DNA from: Mesocentrotus franciscanus
Lineage: Eukaryota; Echinodermata; Echinoidea; Camarodonta; Strongylocentrotidae
Reading direction: 5' to 3'
Assembly (NCBI GenBank): GCA_037976565.1
Contig: CP137683.1
Location: forward strand, 13,163,699 to 13,227,698
DNA: 64,000 nt
Numbering within the stretch: the stretch's first letter is position 1; each line of letters begins with the position of its first letter. Position numbers and translations under genes: made by a program. Below the pieces are notes generated by a model that was not told the DNA's origin, ran no database searches, and saw only the letters and a list, made by a program, of their open reading frames with translations. Shown here piece by piece: positions 36,401 through 49,700 of the stretch.

Positions 36401-39400
36401 CTTCCAGATACATCTCCATGCCCCCACTTTTCCTCCTAAGACTTAATCCCTGGATGTGTAAGATGATCATTGTGCCAAAATGGGTTAGGATTTGAATAAA
36501 TAAAGAAAACAACAATTTTTCTCAGGAATTTCACTTCAGCGGGCCACTGGCAACCCCTTCTACTGCTGGAACTCAACCCGGCCGTCCAATAAAAACCATT
36601 TGACGCTAATCTACGCCGCTATCGAATGACGGCCGAGAATCCTCCTACTTTGATGGTATACCAAGTTAAGTTATAAACTCCGGAGAGAATTTCATCGAGA
36701 TTGATTTCTCGATGTGTAACTTCCCTTTAGATGTGGGCACCAAATTTACAAATGAAATGTTCCTGCGAGGCGATGCGATCTTAGGGGGCAGGTGGTTTAG
36801 AAAGAGAAACTTTGGTTTACCCACGAAGGGCGCTACGCTGCATCTGGGATGCCACTGCTAATGAACCTGTCTGAGTAACGCGAGTGGCGCTGCAATCGTT
36901 AGCGATATTTGCACATCAAAGGTCCGGGCTGCAGAATGTGACAATGAAAGTAAATACCAGAGGAATGTAGACTTTGTATCCTCTTCGGAGCAATCTTCTT
37001 TTGCCTTTCAGGTATGCCTCTCACTCTACCTCGATATCTATTCCTTCTCTATCGCCGTCATTTTTCTCCTCAGCTCTATACCACTCATGGTAACAGCTTA
37101 CTTGTACAATTTAGGTTCCCTCTTTATAATTTTTCCTTGTTCCCAACTTGGTGTGTTTTCATTTGGAAATGGCTTATTTGTACAGATATTCCTGTTCCCC
37201 TCCTTTCCCACTTTGTGTCGTCTTTGAGCAGTTTTTTAAAATTTTGTCTCTAAGTTCTACCTCCTTTCAAAGTTAATGTGCTTTCATGAAAGAACACTAA
37301 ATAATTGTTTAATTTTTCTCAGTTTGACTGCCTCCCTTCCATTTATCAAACTTGTTTCTCTCCTTGTCTTATCTCTGTCTGTCTCTGTCTCTCTCATCTT
37401 ATTTTACTTAATTTCTTTCTTTCTTTCCCTGTTCCTCCTTCTTGTCTCTACTGTCTGTCTCTGTCTGTCTGTCTGTCTCTCTATCTATCTCTCTCATCTT
37501 ATTTTACTAAATTTCTTTCTTTCTTTCCCTGTTCCTCCTTCTTGTCTCTACTGTCTGTCTCTGTCTGTCTGTCTCTCTATCTATCTCTCTCATCTTATTT
37601 TACTACATTTCTTTCTTTCTTTCCCTGTTCCTCCTTTTTGTATCTTCTGTCTGTCTCTCCCTCTGTCTGTTTCTCTCTCTATCTATCTATCTCTTTGTCT
37701 CTCTCTCTCCCTCCCCTCTCTCTCCTTCCCTTCTTCTTCCCCTCTCCTTCCCCATTCTCCCCATCCCCTAGGTCCTCAGCCCAGCCATTTCTCTGCTTTT
37801 TTCTTCTCGAGATATCTTCTCCCATCAATATTGTAACTGTAAAGTCTCTGGTAACCCAAGGCAAGAGCTTGTCACGATTCGGTTTCTGCCATTCAGAGCA
37901 TGTCTGCCCACCATGACATGACTTCTAAATTAAACTGTCCCATTTGAAAGAGGGTAAAGGGGGAGAAGAGAGAAGGGACGAGGGTACATGCGGTCACAAA
38001 AGTATAATTCTAGGGGAGGGGGAGGGGCTTTGGGGGATATTGAGGGGGTGTGAATCTTGCATTCATTTTCTACATGAGCCTCACTTGAATCCCTATATCA
38101 TAAAGATTTTGAGGGGGGTGCTTAAAGAATTTGTTATCATTTATTCATGTTTATATATAAATATTTTTGTTGTGGAGGGAGGAGGGGGGTGTTTGAACCC
38201 TTGAAACCCCCTTCTAGAACCACCACTGGGGGTGTCAAGGGTGTGTATAGAAAGCAGGACAAACACATCAATTGGAGCAGAGTCTGATAATTCAACGAAT
38301 TAAAGCGTGCAAAGTCATCCCCGACTTGATCACAGTTGAAAGCTTCCAATAGAAGGAGCTGGGGTGAATTCATCAAGCATTTAAGACGCGCATGGACATT
38401 TCTTGACTTTTTTGCTTGGTCAATCAACTTTTCTGCCCACTGAAATGCTCTGCTGAATATATTTCCTTTCTGTTTACTTTCCTTTTACCTTCTCATGATT
38501 ATTTATGTTGTGCTCTAGCTCTTTTTGAACCAGCATTTATCCAAAAATGCAAAATTAACAAACATGTTCATCAAATTCAGACTCAAAATAGGGATGACCT
38601 TTTGAAAGAGACTTAAAAGAAAGAGAAAGTAGGAAAAGAAATAGGTAAAGATGGAGAGCAAGAGATAAAGAAAAAGAGGAGGAGAGGGACATAGAGAAAA
38701 AGATACATTCTTTCAGATAGAGAGACAAGGCAGAGAGATAGAGAGAAAGAAAGAGAGAGGAAGAAAGCATGACAGAGAGAGAGAGAGAAGGATTTTCGGA
38801 GGTAGGGATAGTAAAAAATAAAATGTTCAGGGGACAGTGAGGAAGCGGCACTAGGGCCTCAGCCGCTACCGGTGCTGTTTGCATGCTTCTTGCATACTTA
38901 TAGGGGTATTACTCTAGAATGCAACACAATGCTGATTACTAGGGTTGCGATTGGGGATAATCGGGGGACGGGCTGGAGGGGCAAAGAAGAGGAAATTGAA
39001 TGTATTGGGATTTATTGGGGTGAGACGGTTGGAGAAAAGAGATGGGAGTTATGTAATTGATCAGGTTGGAGATTTGAGATGAAAAATAGTTTGATTTGCC
39101 ATCCACAGATGAAGATAAAAGAAGGGAGAACTCAATTGTTCCTTGGAAAGAGGTACATAAAAACAAAGAAGGGAGAGGGAAGAATAGGGGAAAGAAAAGA
39201 GATTTAGAACAGAAAGAACAGGAGGAGTTAAGCAATAAAGGAAAGAGAGAAGGAGGACAAGAAAAGAACTTACCAGGTACCTTGCAAAGCCTACGCCCCC
39301 GCTATCACGCGTAATGGGTATACCTCAATATCTTTAAAGCCCCACTGCACTACTTATAGCTACTTGTGCCTTCTATATAACAAACAATGCCTTAGCGGTG

Positions 39401-42400
39401 ACCGTTGGTCCCCCATGGTCCCCTTTTTCTTATGATAATTGAGAGCTGATTTGATGAGATAACCACCTGTCAGTGACCATGCAGGAAGGTCTAATCCCTC
39501 CTGGCCAAACTAGTGCAGACGGGCTTTAATTAGTTCTGAAAAAATGAGCCCCAATGAAATTTGATCACTGGGGGGTGACAGGCAATGACTTTACGAGAGG
39601 GACAAAATGGGCGTGACTACAAGAAAGGGCGATCATAACTTACCTTGCAAAGCCTACGCCTCGGCTGTCATGCGTGGTGGTATCCCTCAATATCCTAGTA
39701 CTGATTACATGCCCGATGGGTGAGAGCATACTCTCCAAAGCTTTCTCATCGATATTGTGAGGCAGATTAGATATATACAGATTGGTTGGATCCTGCTCTT
39801 GTTGCTGTAGCTCCAGAAGAATGAAAGAAAAAGAGAGAGGGAAAAATTAAAAAGAGGGACAAATTAAAAACATGTTGAATATTCATCACTTTATTGCATG
39901 CATTGTGAAAATAAAGGAAAGATTAATTTTGTAAATATGAACATCTGTATGCTATCATGAGGATTTAACATGGCAAAACTAGAACCAAATTGCACTCAAC
40001 TTCGCAGAAAATTATGATCTACAAATAGTACCAGTCACAGATGTCATTAAAAACTTTAGCAGACATTCCAACTATCAATTTACCCATGCAATATAAAGGT
40101 CTGCTGCCATCTATGGCCACTCATTACCAGTGTAAAAACTTTGTTCAACAACTTTTTGAAGTTTGTATTATATGGCAATTTTAAAAGTTTAGGGTAATAT
40201 TGAGAAGGAGGTGTCATTTCGCATCCTCAGAGTATACTATGAAACTTGGATTTTTAAGGAGTGGACAAAATCGTATCAAGTCTGATAAAATGTGGTATTC
40301 TGAATACTGAATATGAAACCATCTTGCAATTTGATGCCAAATTGTGCAATCTAACCCAGGCGTATCTTGCAACAAATTTGGCCATCTTTTATCTCTGACA
40401 TCTCTATCGGCTTGTCATCAAAATGAAGTGTCCACCCTCATAACGCTCCCAATCTATCAGGCCTAAATCCATTAGCCCACATTTCTTTTTTTCTTATCTC
40501 GGTCAAGAAAGATGACCCGATCTGGATTCCATTAAAAAACAAACTTTGTTTCTTCTGGCACTGGCTGTGAGAAATGTGTGCGCAAGTTAGTCTGATCTCA
40601 AGCCCGAGGGTTATTTTATACACTCATCATTCAACAATACTACCACTGACATCTCATCGACATCTGCATCTAAGCTGGGATTATTCTGGGACAAATATCT
40701 TTCCAAAACTGTTATTGCTATGAAATTGGATCGTAGATTCAAAGTTTAAAAATACTACATGGGAGACTAACTTTGGTTGGGACTATTGGTCGATTAAACA
40801 TTCAAATAGTTGAACTGTTATAAATCTAGTACAAACACTGGAAGAAAAACATACTAACAATTTTAAGAGAACATTCTCGTGAGAAACAGTTGATGAAATG
40901 AAATGATGAAATGGAAAAGTCAACTACAGAACTCTTGTGTTTTAGTCAAAACTAGCCTTTACAATCGCCAAATTATGATAAAAGAAACAGAGAGAGAGAG
41001 AGAGAGAGAGAAAGGGACGGGGCTTAATAGCCTTTTTATGTTAGACCTGAGAGAAAAAGCAAAAACGCAAAAAATAGCAAAAGTTCCAAGACGGGAAGCC
41101 ATAATTTAAATACCCAAAGGTCTGAAGTCAGACTATTGGGCAAAAACACAAAACAAAGAAACAGTTGCAAAAGTCCTGGTTTCATCCCAAAGTAGCCAGT
41201 GGCACGATCATTGATCAACTCCCTTTCTAATGCCCGATTCTCTTGAACAATCCCTATCGCAGAGCTCATGCTCTGACCTACTTCGTGTCTTTTTTCGTTT
41301 TTTCCCTCTCAAAAGTTTGGAAAAGAGGGGAAGCTTTGACAGAGACAGAGAGAGAGAGAGAGAGAGAGGGAAAGAACTAGTTTCTGTTTTCATAGGGGTC
41401 AATTGTCTTCTTTCAAGTTCAAATTGGTTTGTTCCCAATAGACTTCTGACAAGACAATGATCTTTTCTTTAAAGTTGTTTCGACTGCTAAATTTTGGCCT
41501 ACCAAGTTTAGGAGGGAGATAAAATTGCATTTCGATTTCCAAAATGTAAGACATGTGCTGCCCCACCTTGGAATATAGATATTTATGAATGGAGAAAATT
41601 ATATTTCATAGATTTGTTTGTTGTTGTTGGTGTGTTGGCTGGACTTGTATCTGCTCCACAGAAAACAGGAAAGTGACTGGTAAAGGAGACTAATATCCCT
41701 TGAACTGTCTTCCAACCACTGAATTTTAATGTTACTGCCATGTAATGTTATTACAATGACTAAAATATTCAAAACAAAATTGATCTTGAGCAAGAAGGGG
41801 TTTCCCTAATTTTTATTTGAGAGTAAGCATCTTTCAGACCATCAACAGGTCTTCATCATCATCCTCGTTTCATTGTTTCCCCCTCACCCTCTTTACCAAC
41901 CAACCAACCCTTGCAGCAAGTGAAATGTGGAATTACAATTGAACATGAAGCTTAAAATAACTCCAATTACCAAGTTTGGATAAGACAACAACCCCCCTGG
42001 TCCTGAGCCTTGGGGGTCTTGAAGCTAATTTACGGTGAAGACAGCCCATCTTGGAGAAAGACAGGCTCACTTTATACCCTCTTCGGGTTCAAAGGTGAGA
42101 GAATGAGAGAAACACGGGGTAAGAGATCAATGGGAGTCTGAGAATTAAAGGTATTATCTGTAATTATGATTTTATGTTAAAAGGTGTCCAATTCAACAGC
42201 AAATGTTTGGGGTTCCTCGACAGTATATGCCTACTATGGTATATCAAAGTATCAGCTTCAAATAGTTCTCATGCGTGTTGCAAGTTTTTGGTCTAAATTA
42301 TAAAAACAAATCTAAATGAAGTAACAACAACTTGTGTGAGTAGACTTCTTCTGTGCATGTGACTTTTATGTTGTCCTTTATTTTAAATGCAATAGCTGAC

Positions 42401-43718
42401 ACTGTGATCTTTGGCCTATTAATTTATATTAAAATTGCAGAATGTTACAAGCAATTTTGTTATAAACAAACAAACAAAACCATGCTTGAGACATCTCTGT
42501 CTGGGATGGTCGCATTTGTGTATAGCAAAGACACTTTGTATTTAAGTATGACAATTAATCACAGCATCTCTCTTTAATAAAGTGTACCAATAACCTAAAA
42601 AAACTTTACCCAGCATTCTATAGGCTAATGGATAAGGAGTATGACAAAAAGAGAGATTAACACAAAACCCTGTGCACGGAACCTTAATCGGACTCCGGAT
42701 TCCAGCGGGCCCAATTTCTTTGCGAGCATGTTGTTGCACGAATGCATCAAATAGTCTACTCACAAGTCATTTACTTGCAATATCTTTTTTTTAAAGTAAT
42801 AGTTGAAGTTCATATTTTGAATGCAGTATAGTGATGTGGGACCCCTAACATACAAAGCAAAATATTTTTGTGGTGATTGGTACACTTGAGGCTAATATCG
42901 AGTGATACTGCATCACTTGGCAATAGAGATATTGATTAGACCTAAACTATCCATTTCGATCTATTAATTTATCACAAAGGCACTGCCCTTATCAACAAGT
43001 GCCTGCTCAGATGATACAGGAAGGTGAACGACCCACTTCCATCCTGGCACACCGATCTGATGACGGAGGCATCTTTGGAGTACCGTTAAACAAACAGATG
43101 ACATAAAGAAGACCGAAATGAACGGATCTTCCTTAGCGCATCACAAAATAAAAAGAGAAGGAAATCAATACCAGGAGGAAGAATTTCATGATAATCAAAT
43201 AGTTTTGAGTCAGCGACCCCTGGTGGAGAACAGCACTTCCTTTCCAAGCAGGAAGTTTTCTCTTACGTGCGTAACCATGGCAACCCCGAGGCATCTTCTG
43301 CGCCGCTTCCAGCGGGTGGCAAGCCAGATTGTCTTTGAGGGTCTTTGTCAGACCAGCAATGCTCGGGTGCAGGTGCCCAGCAGGGATTGTTTTTTCCATG
43401 GGGAGATCCTGGCAGAAGAATCCCATCTTTTTGATAGTTTTCAAAAAGAATTGTCCGACAGGTGTTGGCCAGTTGTGTTGAGTTTGTTTTTGAATGGCTC
43501 TGCAATAACTTATTGGGTGAGTCACTCATAGAGCTACAAGTTTGGAGCTTCGTGCTGAATGCACAGAGATAGAGATGTGCGTCCAGTAAGCAGTGAATGT
43601 GTTTGACAGTCTCGCCAAATGATTGAAACGTCAAAAGGTGAAACCATGAAGAAGAAAAAGTTGTTTGATGTATAGAGAGAGATAAGGGGGAGGTAGATAG
43701 ATATATAGATAGATGCAT

Positions 43719-43763
<45 letters not shown>

Positions 43764-46700
43764 AGGAAACAAAGACAGACAGAAAGGGGGAAGGGGATTA
43801 AGAGAACAAGAAACAGTAAGATGAGAGTGAAAGACGTGTGGAGACAGAAACAGAAAGCCTAGGCAAGAAGGGCAGAGAGGCCGACCAAATAAAAGAGAAT
43901 TAAGAGGTAGTGAAAGTGAAAGAAAGTGAAAATGACAGAAAGAGAAAGAGACAGTGGAAGTGATAGGAAGAGAGAAGGAAAGAGAGAGAGAGAGAGACAG
44001 AGACAAACAGAGAGACAGAGGGAGGCAGAGAGAGACAGAGAGAGAGAGAGAGACAGACAGAGACCCGAAGCCAATGAAAGACATCTTCTCCAAAGACCAC
44101 AGACCTTCCATGAGAGTTACCTTCATAACAAAGCAACAAAAATGAAACCTGTCCACCCAAACTAATCCTGATGAACAACCCGTAATAAGAACATAATTGG
44201 ATAAGACCCCCTTCCCTGTCTATTGACTCTACTCACATATGCTTAACATGGCAGCTTATGTTGACCAGTATTAATACGCCTGACTTGCTTTATCCTCCCA
44301 GTCCCCCTAAATAATAACCAGTTGCAGGTATCGAGCAAAACTAACTTCTGTATTTCTGAAGCATCTAAACTGAATGATCATTACTTCCTTTACAAAAGTA
44401 TTTTAGTCCTCATAAGAATATCCATGACTTCTTCTTGCCCCGATGATAAAAATGAGAGACGTTTATAAAGAAAACAATACTTTTTATGTCTTAAGCACAT
44501 TAACAGAAACCAGTTGCAGGTATCGAACAAAACTAACTTCTGTATTTCCAAAGCACCTAAACTGAATGATCATTACTTCCTTTACAAAAGTATTTTAGTC
44601 CTCATAAGAATGTCCATGACTTATTCTTGCCCCAATGATATAAATGAGAAACATTTGATTTATATAGAAAACAATACTTTTTATGTCTTAAGCACATTAA
44701 CAGATTAATCATTAATACTACCTACTGTATTTTCCCCCACAAGAATATCTAAATCCTTTTCTCCTTCCAGAGGTGGTACTGTGTGTACTGACAGACTATA
44801 ATATTTCATGTACAAGCATTCATTTATTTATATATATATATTTAATTTTTTTTGTTTTTTTGTTGTTGAAATGACAAAGTATTTTATTACTATGATTGTT
44901 TTAAACGAAAAGGGAAATGTATGAATGAGTGGTTTTGTTTAGCAATTGATGTTATGAATTATACTTTTGAATTGTATTTTAATTATTCTGAGTTGTATTT
45001 TAATTATTCTGAGTATGATGTAAATTGCATGATTTCGATTATATTATATGTACTGTCTCTGGTATTGAGAAAATAAAACACCTTATAAATATAAAAAAAA
45101 AGATGGAAAACATTCATTCATATTGCTTAAGATGCCCCTTTTACCAGGAAGAAACTTCATAGAAGATATCTGTTTGAAGCCTGAAGGGTGTTAATTCATA
45201 CTCTGTAACACAGATTTAAGACCCTTCTGTATCTAAATAGATGATATGTGCTGAGAGCTAGAAGGGCATTAAAGATTAAGTTGAGTTCTGGTCATGCGAT
45301 TGCATTGTGAAAGAAACGGTGTGGAATCGATCAGAAAAGGTTGATCATCTAGCATATAAGTATTGGTGTGTACTGCAAGGTTCTGTTATCATCAAAATGA
45401 TAAGAAATTTGGCCCAGTCTTGGTGAAGTTACAAGCACTCTACACAGAAAGATGTATATGGGACTACATGAACATGTTGCATAAAAATCTGTCCCGATTT
45501 TTATGATGTTACATGCCATATTCAAAATATTAAGGCAATTGAAGAGCCATGCTTTTCAGGGAACATTTTTTCTATGATGTTCTTCCACACTTGCATAATA
45601 CAATGATAACGCTCGCATATTATTTTCCACCTCTTCCCAGAACTCAACCTTCTCTTTAACTAATAATGTAAGAGAGGATTCCAGATCACTTCCAGATCAC
45701 TCCTAGTCCGGAATCTGGCCGGTTCTTTAAATTCCCTACAATTAATTCAAACTGCCGAAGATGGCGTTATCAACAAACTCATACGCTCACCAGCCCTTTA
45801 TGGCCCAGCTTTTGCTGGGCGTCCTAATTTAAGGATCATGCCATCTTCGGCTAGCAGCAAGTATTAAAGTAGAGGGAGGTCGCATTGCGTTGGTGTGGTG
45901 GAGATCAAAATTAGCTCGGCCAGATTCCGGACTAGATCACTCCATGCTCTGTAGAGGTATCAGATTTCATTGATACATCACATATGGAGAGGTCCCGATA
46001 ATTGTAACAAGACAGTTCCACCAAGGCATGAAACTTTGAAAATATATGAAAAAACTTTTAAATTACAAATGAGTGCCACCAGGATGACACAAGTGACTGA
46101 AATTCACTCTTTGATATTTCAAAGTTTTGGTTGACTTGTTCAAGATGAATAATGTTCAGGGTATTGAATCAGAAAATTTAATTTCTCCATTTCTATGTCC
46201 ATGCATCAAAGGCGTAGGAAAGGTAGTCACAATCTCACAATTTTCATGGGATAGAGGGAGAAATGCTTCACTTTCTGTACATTTTCTTGTCACCTTTGCT
46301 GCAAAAAGCATTTCCAATTGATTTTGTGTCAGAGCTAAATATATTTTGATAGTAGAGTCAAATCTGTCTATAGTGACCGCCCAAGGGAAACACAAAAAGT
46401 GGTCTATGTAGACAGGTGGTCACTAAAGCAGGTCTGACTGTACCTTTAATACACCTTATCAGTATTCAACAAATGAACCTACTTTCTATTATATATAAGT
46501 CATATTGATCTTGTGCAATTAATAAAGTTAACATTGAACAATTCAAATGCCCCCAAATCATAAAATCCTTTGACTCCATGACTCCATGACTCCATGATCA
46601 AGGTACTCAGTTCCAGCAAACTTACACTACCAACAATTTACAGAAAATAAAACTCTTTTAAACGAAAGAAGATTAAAACGCGCAAATCTTTTTTAACTTT

Positions 46701-49700
46701 CACCCTGTGCTTAAAGTTGTAAATATACTGTATACCCTATGGGTCTTTTTCTTTATGGGAAATAATGATAGTGGTCAGTGAAAGGAACTATTACAAAGTT
46801 GGAGCGGTTGAAAGTACTTGAGAACTTTTGTCCTGCTTGTTGCGACAAAAGGAGACGGGAATTGGAACAAGGGCCTGCAAAAATACCTGCCAGCTAGCGC
46901 AAACAATATTTTGATAGGAATTGATATCGTGTCGAACAAGAAACTTTTGCTGCACTGAAATATGTCTGTAAGCTTGGAAATCTGACTGGTTTTCCCACTT
47001 TCTATCAGCATCAGACAGAATACAAGTATGTACTAAATGCAAATCTTTGACTTGGTTTGGAAGCTTCGATGCCTCTAAAGAAGTTAATGGGTACATCATT
47101 AAATTAAAGAGGAAGAATACAAGAAAATGATAGAAGGCGAAGTTGCAATTTGATGCTTAAAAATTGATAATAAATCATTTCAATTACAACATTATTTTCT
47201 TAACATTAACAATCTGAAAATACGATGGAAACAAAAAACTTTAGTTGTGTAAATCTGAGAAAAAAACTTATTTATGCAACAAAACTAACATAAATGTAAT
47301 TTTGGTAATGATTTCAATTATTAGGGCATGTATTTGATCTCATAATGACTAAAGATTAACAACAATCCCTAGGAAAAGGAGAAGATGAACATCCTGTCAT
47401 GTGTCCGGAAGAGGAATGCAGTGGCACAGTGGTTTCTTTCAAATCGTTCATTCTTATTCATCTATAGGGGGCTCTATCTATTTCTCTCTTTATTCATTTA
47501 TTTATTTCTTCTTCTTCTTCTTCTTCTGCACGATTATTAGTATTATTATTACTAGCGCATTTGAACATGTATATGGAAAATGCGCTATATATATATATAT
47601 GAACATTATTATTACTATTATTATTATTATTATTATCATTTAATTCTTCTTATTATTATAATTTTTTGTTTTTGGGGAGGGGGTAGGGGATTCTATGATT
47701 GCTATAAAGTTACCTTTGCCATTTGTGCCAGGATGTTCTTTTCTTGTAAGTCCTTGGTTGCTTTCTGGGCTGAGAGGGCATTATCAAAGTCAACGAAACC
47801 GTAACCTGGATAAGAGAGATGATGGAGACAAAAGAATTATCAAAAGTTACAGAAGTAATTATTTAATGAAATCTTCCGATCACAGTCTTGTATTAATACA
47901 TTGTACAGTGAGATAACTATGGTTGTATACATATACTAGTCATAGATTGAAAATACAGGATATACCAAATTCAAATCTCATTCAATAGAATAAAGTGTAA
48001 ACAAAACACACACAAATATACTAATGTACATTGAAATATTAAAATGATTATCAATGGGTACTTATATATAGCATGGAGTAGGGTCTTGATGGAAAGTCAA
48101 CATCCCTTATTAATAATCAAAGATACACAATAAATAGAAATAATGATTATAAAGTTTTACCTCAGAAAAAAAAACCTTAGCAGTTTTCAACAGAATATGT
48201 AGGCACATTCTTTCACCCTTACAATTGCCCATGCTTTATTTACAAATCCCAAAGGAACATATTCATCAAAGGTGCATATAATGTTGGCACAAAGTCAAAA
48301 AGTTAGCTCAAGTCTGTTTGTTTGTACACAAGAGCGCAGGAAATAAAAGACAAGACAGGACAAGAAAATGTCTCTCCTTCATCTGTGTATAACATCGCCT
48401 TTTTCGATTATAGCATGCATGCCTGCATGGCAAAACATTATTTGACGATTCTTGTAGTAATCAATGATCCCTAAAGGGCATTGTACACCACCTGTCACGC
48501 CTTTACACAAAATACGACACCAGCGACCCGCAACATTCATTCAAAATTTAATCTTCCGAAAATGAGTTTCCATGAGCTCCTATGTGGATCGAACTCCATG
48601 AAAGCCAGAATGGCGTTAAGTCCTACATTTTAACATGCAATTAACACCTTTTGGTCTCTTATCAGATCATAATACATAGAAGAAAAAAAGAACATTTTCA
48701 CAGCTCTGTATACTGTCACATAGGTAGGGTAATGAGGAAATTAATAATGGAGAATTCTCGGCGGAAGAAGTGTCAGAAAATAAGTCGTTACCTTCTCAGA
48801 TGAAAGCATCTAATTGATTCCTAATTATAAGATGATGAAAGGAAAGGCACAGGGGGCAATGCAGCATTTTACATTGAAATATATCTAGGTCATGGTGGCT
48901 TATCAAAATTTGCATTTTTCTCTGCTTTTTGAGAGCAACATAAGGCTTGAGACGGAAAGGTTCGTGTCATACTCAGAGTAATTAATCGAAACACAAAGTT
49001 TCAGCTTGCAGTGAGGTCTTTAAAATTGTTAAATGAAAGTTAAAGATGCAACAGAAACGTCAAATACAGAGTATCCTGCATCTATGATTTAACACCATAT
49101 AGCTGAAGCTATGAAATATAAACTTTTATATAGATTATTCATTATATATCTTTTATCATACATGTATTTATACAACTGTTGTTAAAAATGTTTAACATTC
49201 ATTGTGGAGTGAAAAAACTTGTTTTGATTAATGAACACAGCTTTATCAAGATCACATCATTGGATGTATTCACACACACACTCTCTCTCTCTCTCTGTTT
49301 CTCTTTGTCTCTGTCTCCCCCTCTCTCTCTCAGGAGAAAATTATATTTTGCCTTTCAATAATCTTTCATCTCACACTTCTTTCCCATATACTCCCCTCTC
49401 TCCCTCTCTCTCCTGCCTCTCTCTCCTGCCTCCCCCTTCCCCTCCCCCTCTGTCTGTCTGTCTGTCCCTCCCTCTCTCCACTTCCTATCTTTTTGTCTCT
49501 CTGGCCCTCTCCCGCCTCTTGCCATCTCTCTCTGTCTCTCTCTCTCTCTCTCCCTCCCTGTCTCTGTCTCTGTCTCTCTCCCCCTCTCTCTCTCTCTCTT
49601 TCCACTTGTATCACTTAAAGGGGTATCTTGATTAGGAGCATACTCTTCCATTAAATGTCTCACATTCGGTGGAGGAAAAAAAATGAAAGCAAATGTCATG

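Noticed and set aside
37276..37916. Two long Leu/Ser/Phe-rich plus-strand frames that look like membrane proteins
   Set aside because: Entirely encoded by the CT/TCTG minisatellite; any frame of this repeat stays open.
38040..38230. G-run-rich sequence with ACCCCC and CCACCACTGG motifs as a possible transposon end
   Set aside because: No inverted partner or target duplication could be found; left unassigned.
43118..43531. 137-codon plus-strand frame and a 130-codon frame on the other strand
   Set aside because: No family signature, no splice pattern, both strands equally open; composition alone keeps it open.
43263..44178. Long minus-strand frame up to 297 codons
   Set aside because: Most of it is the GA/CT microsatellite read as Ser/Leu.
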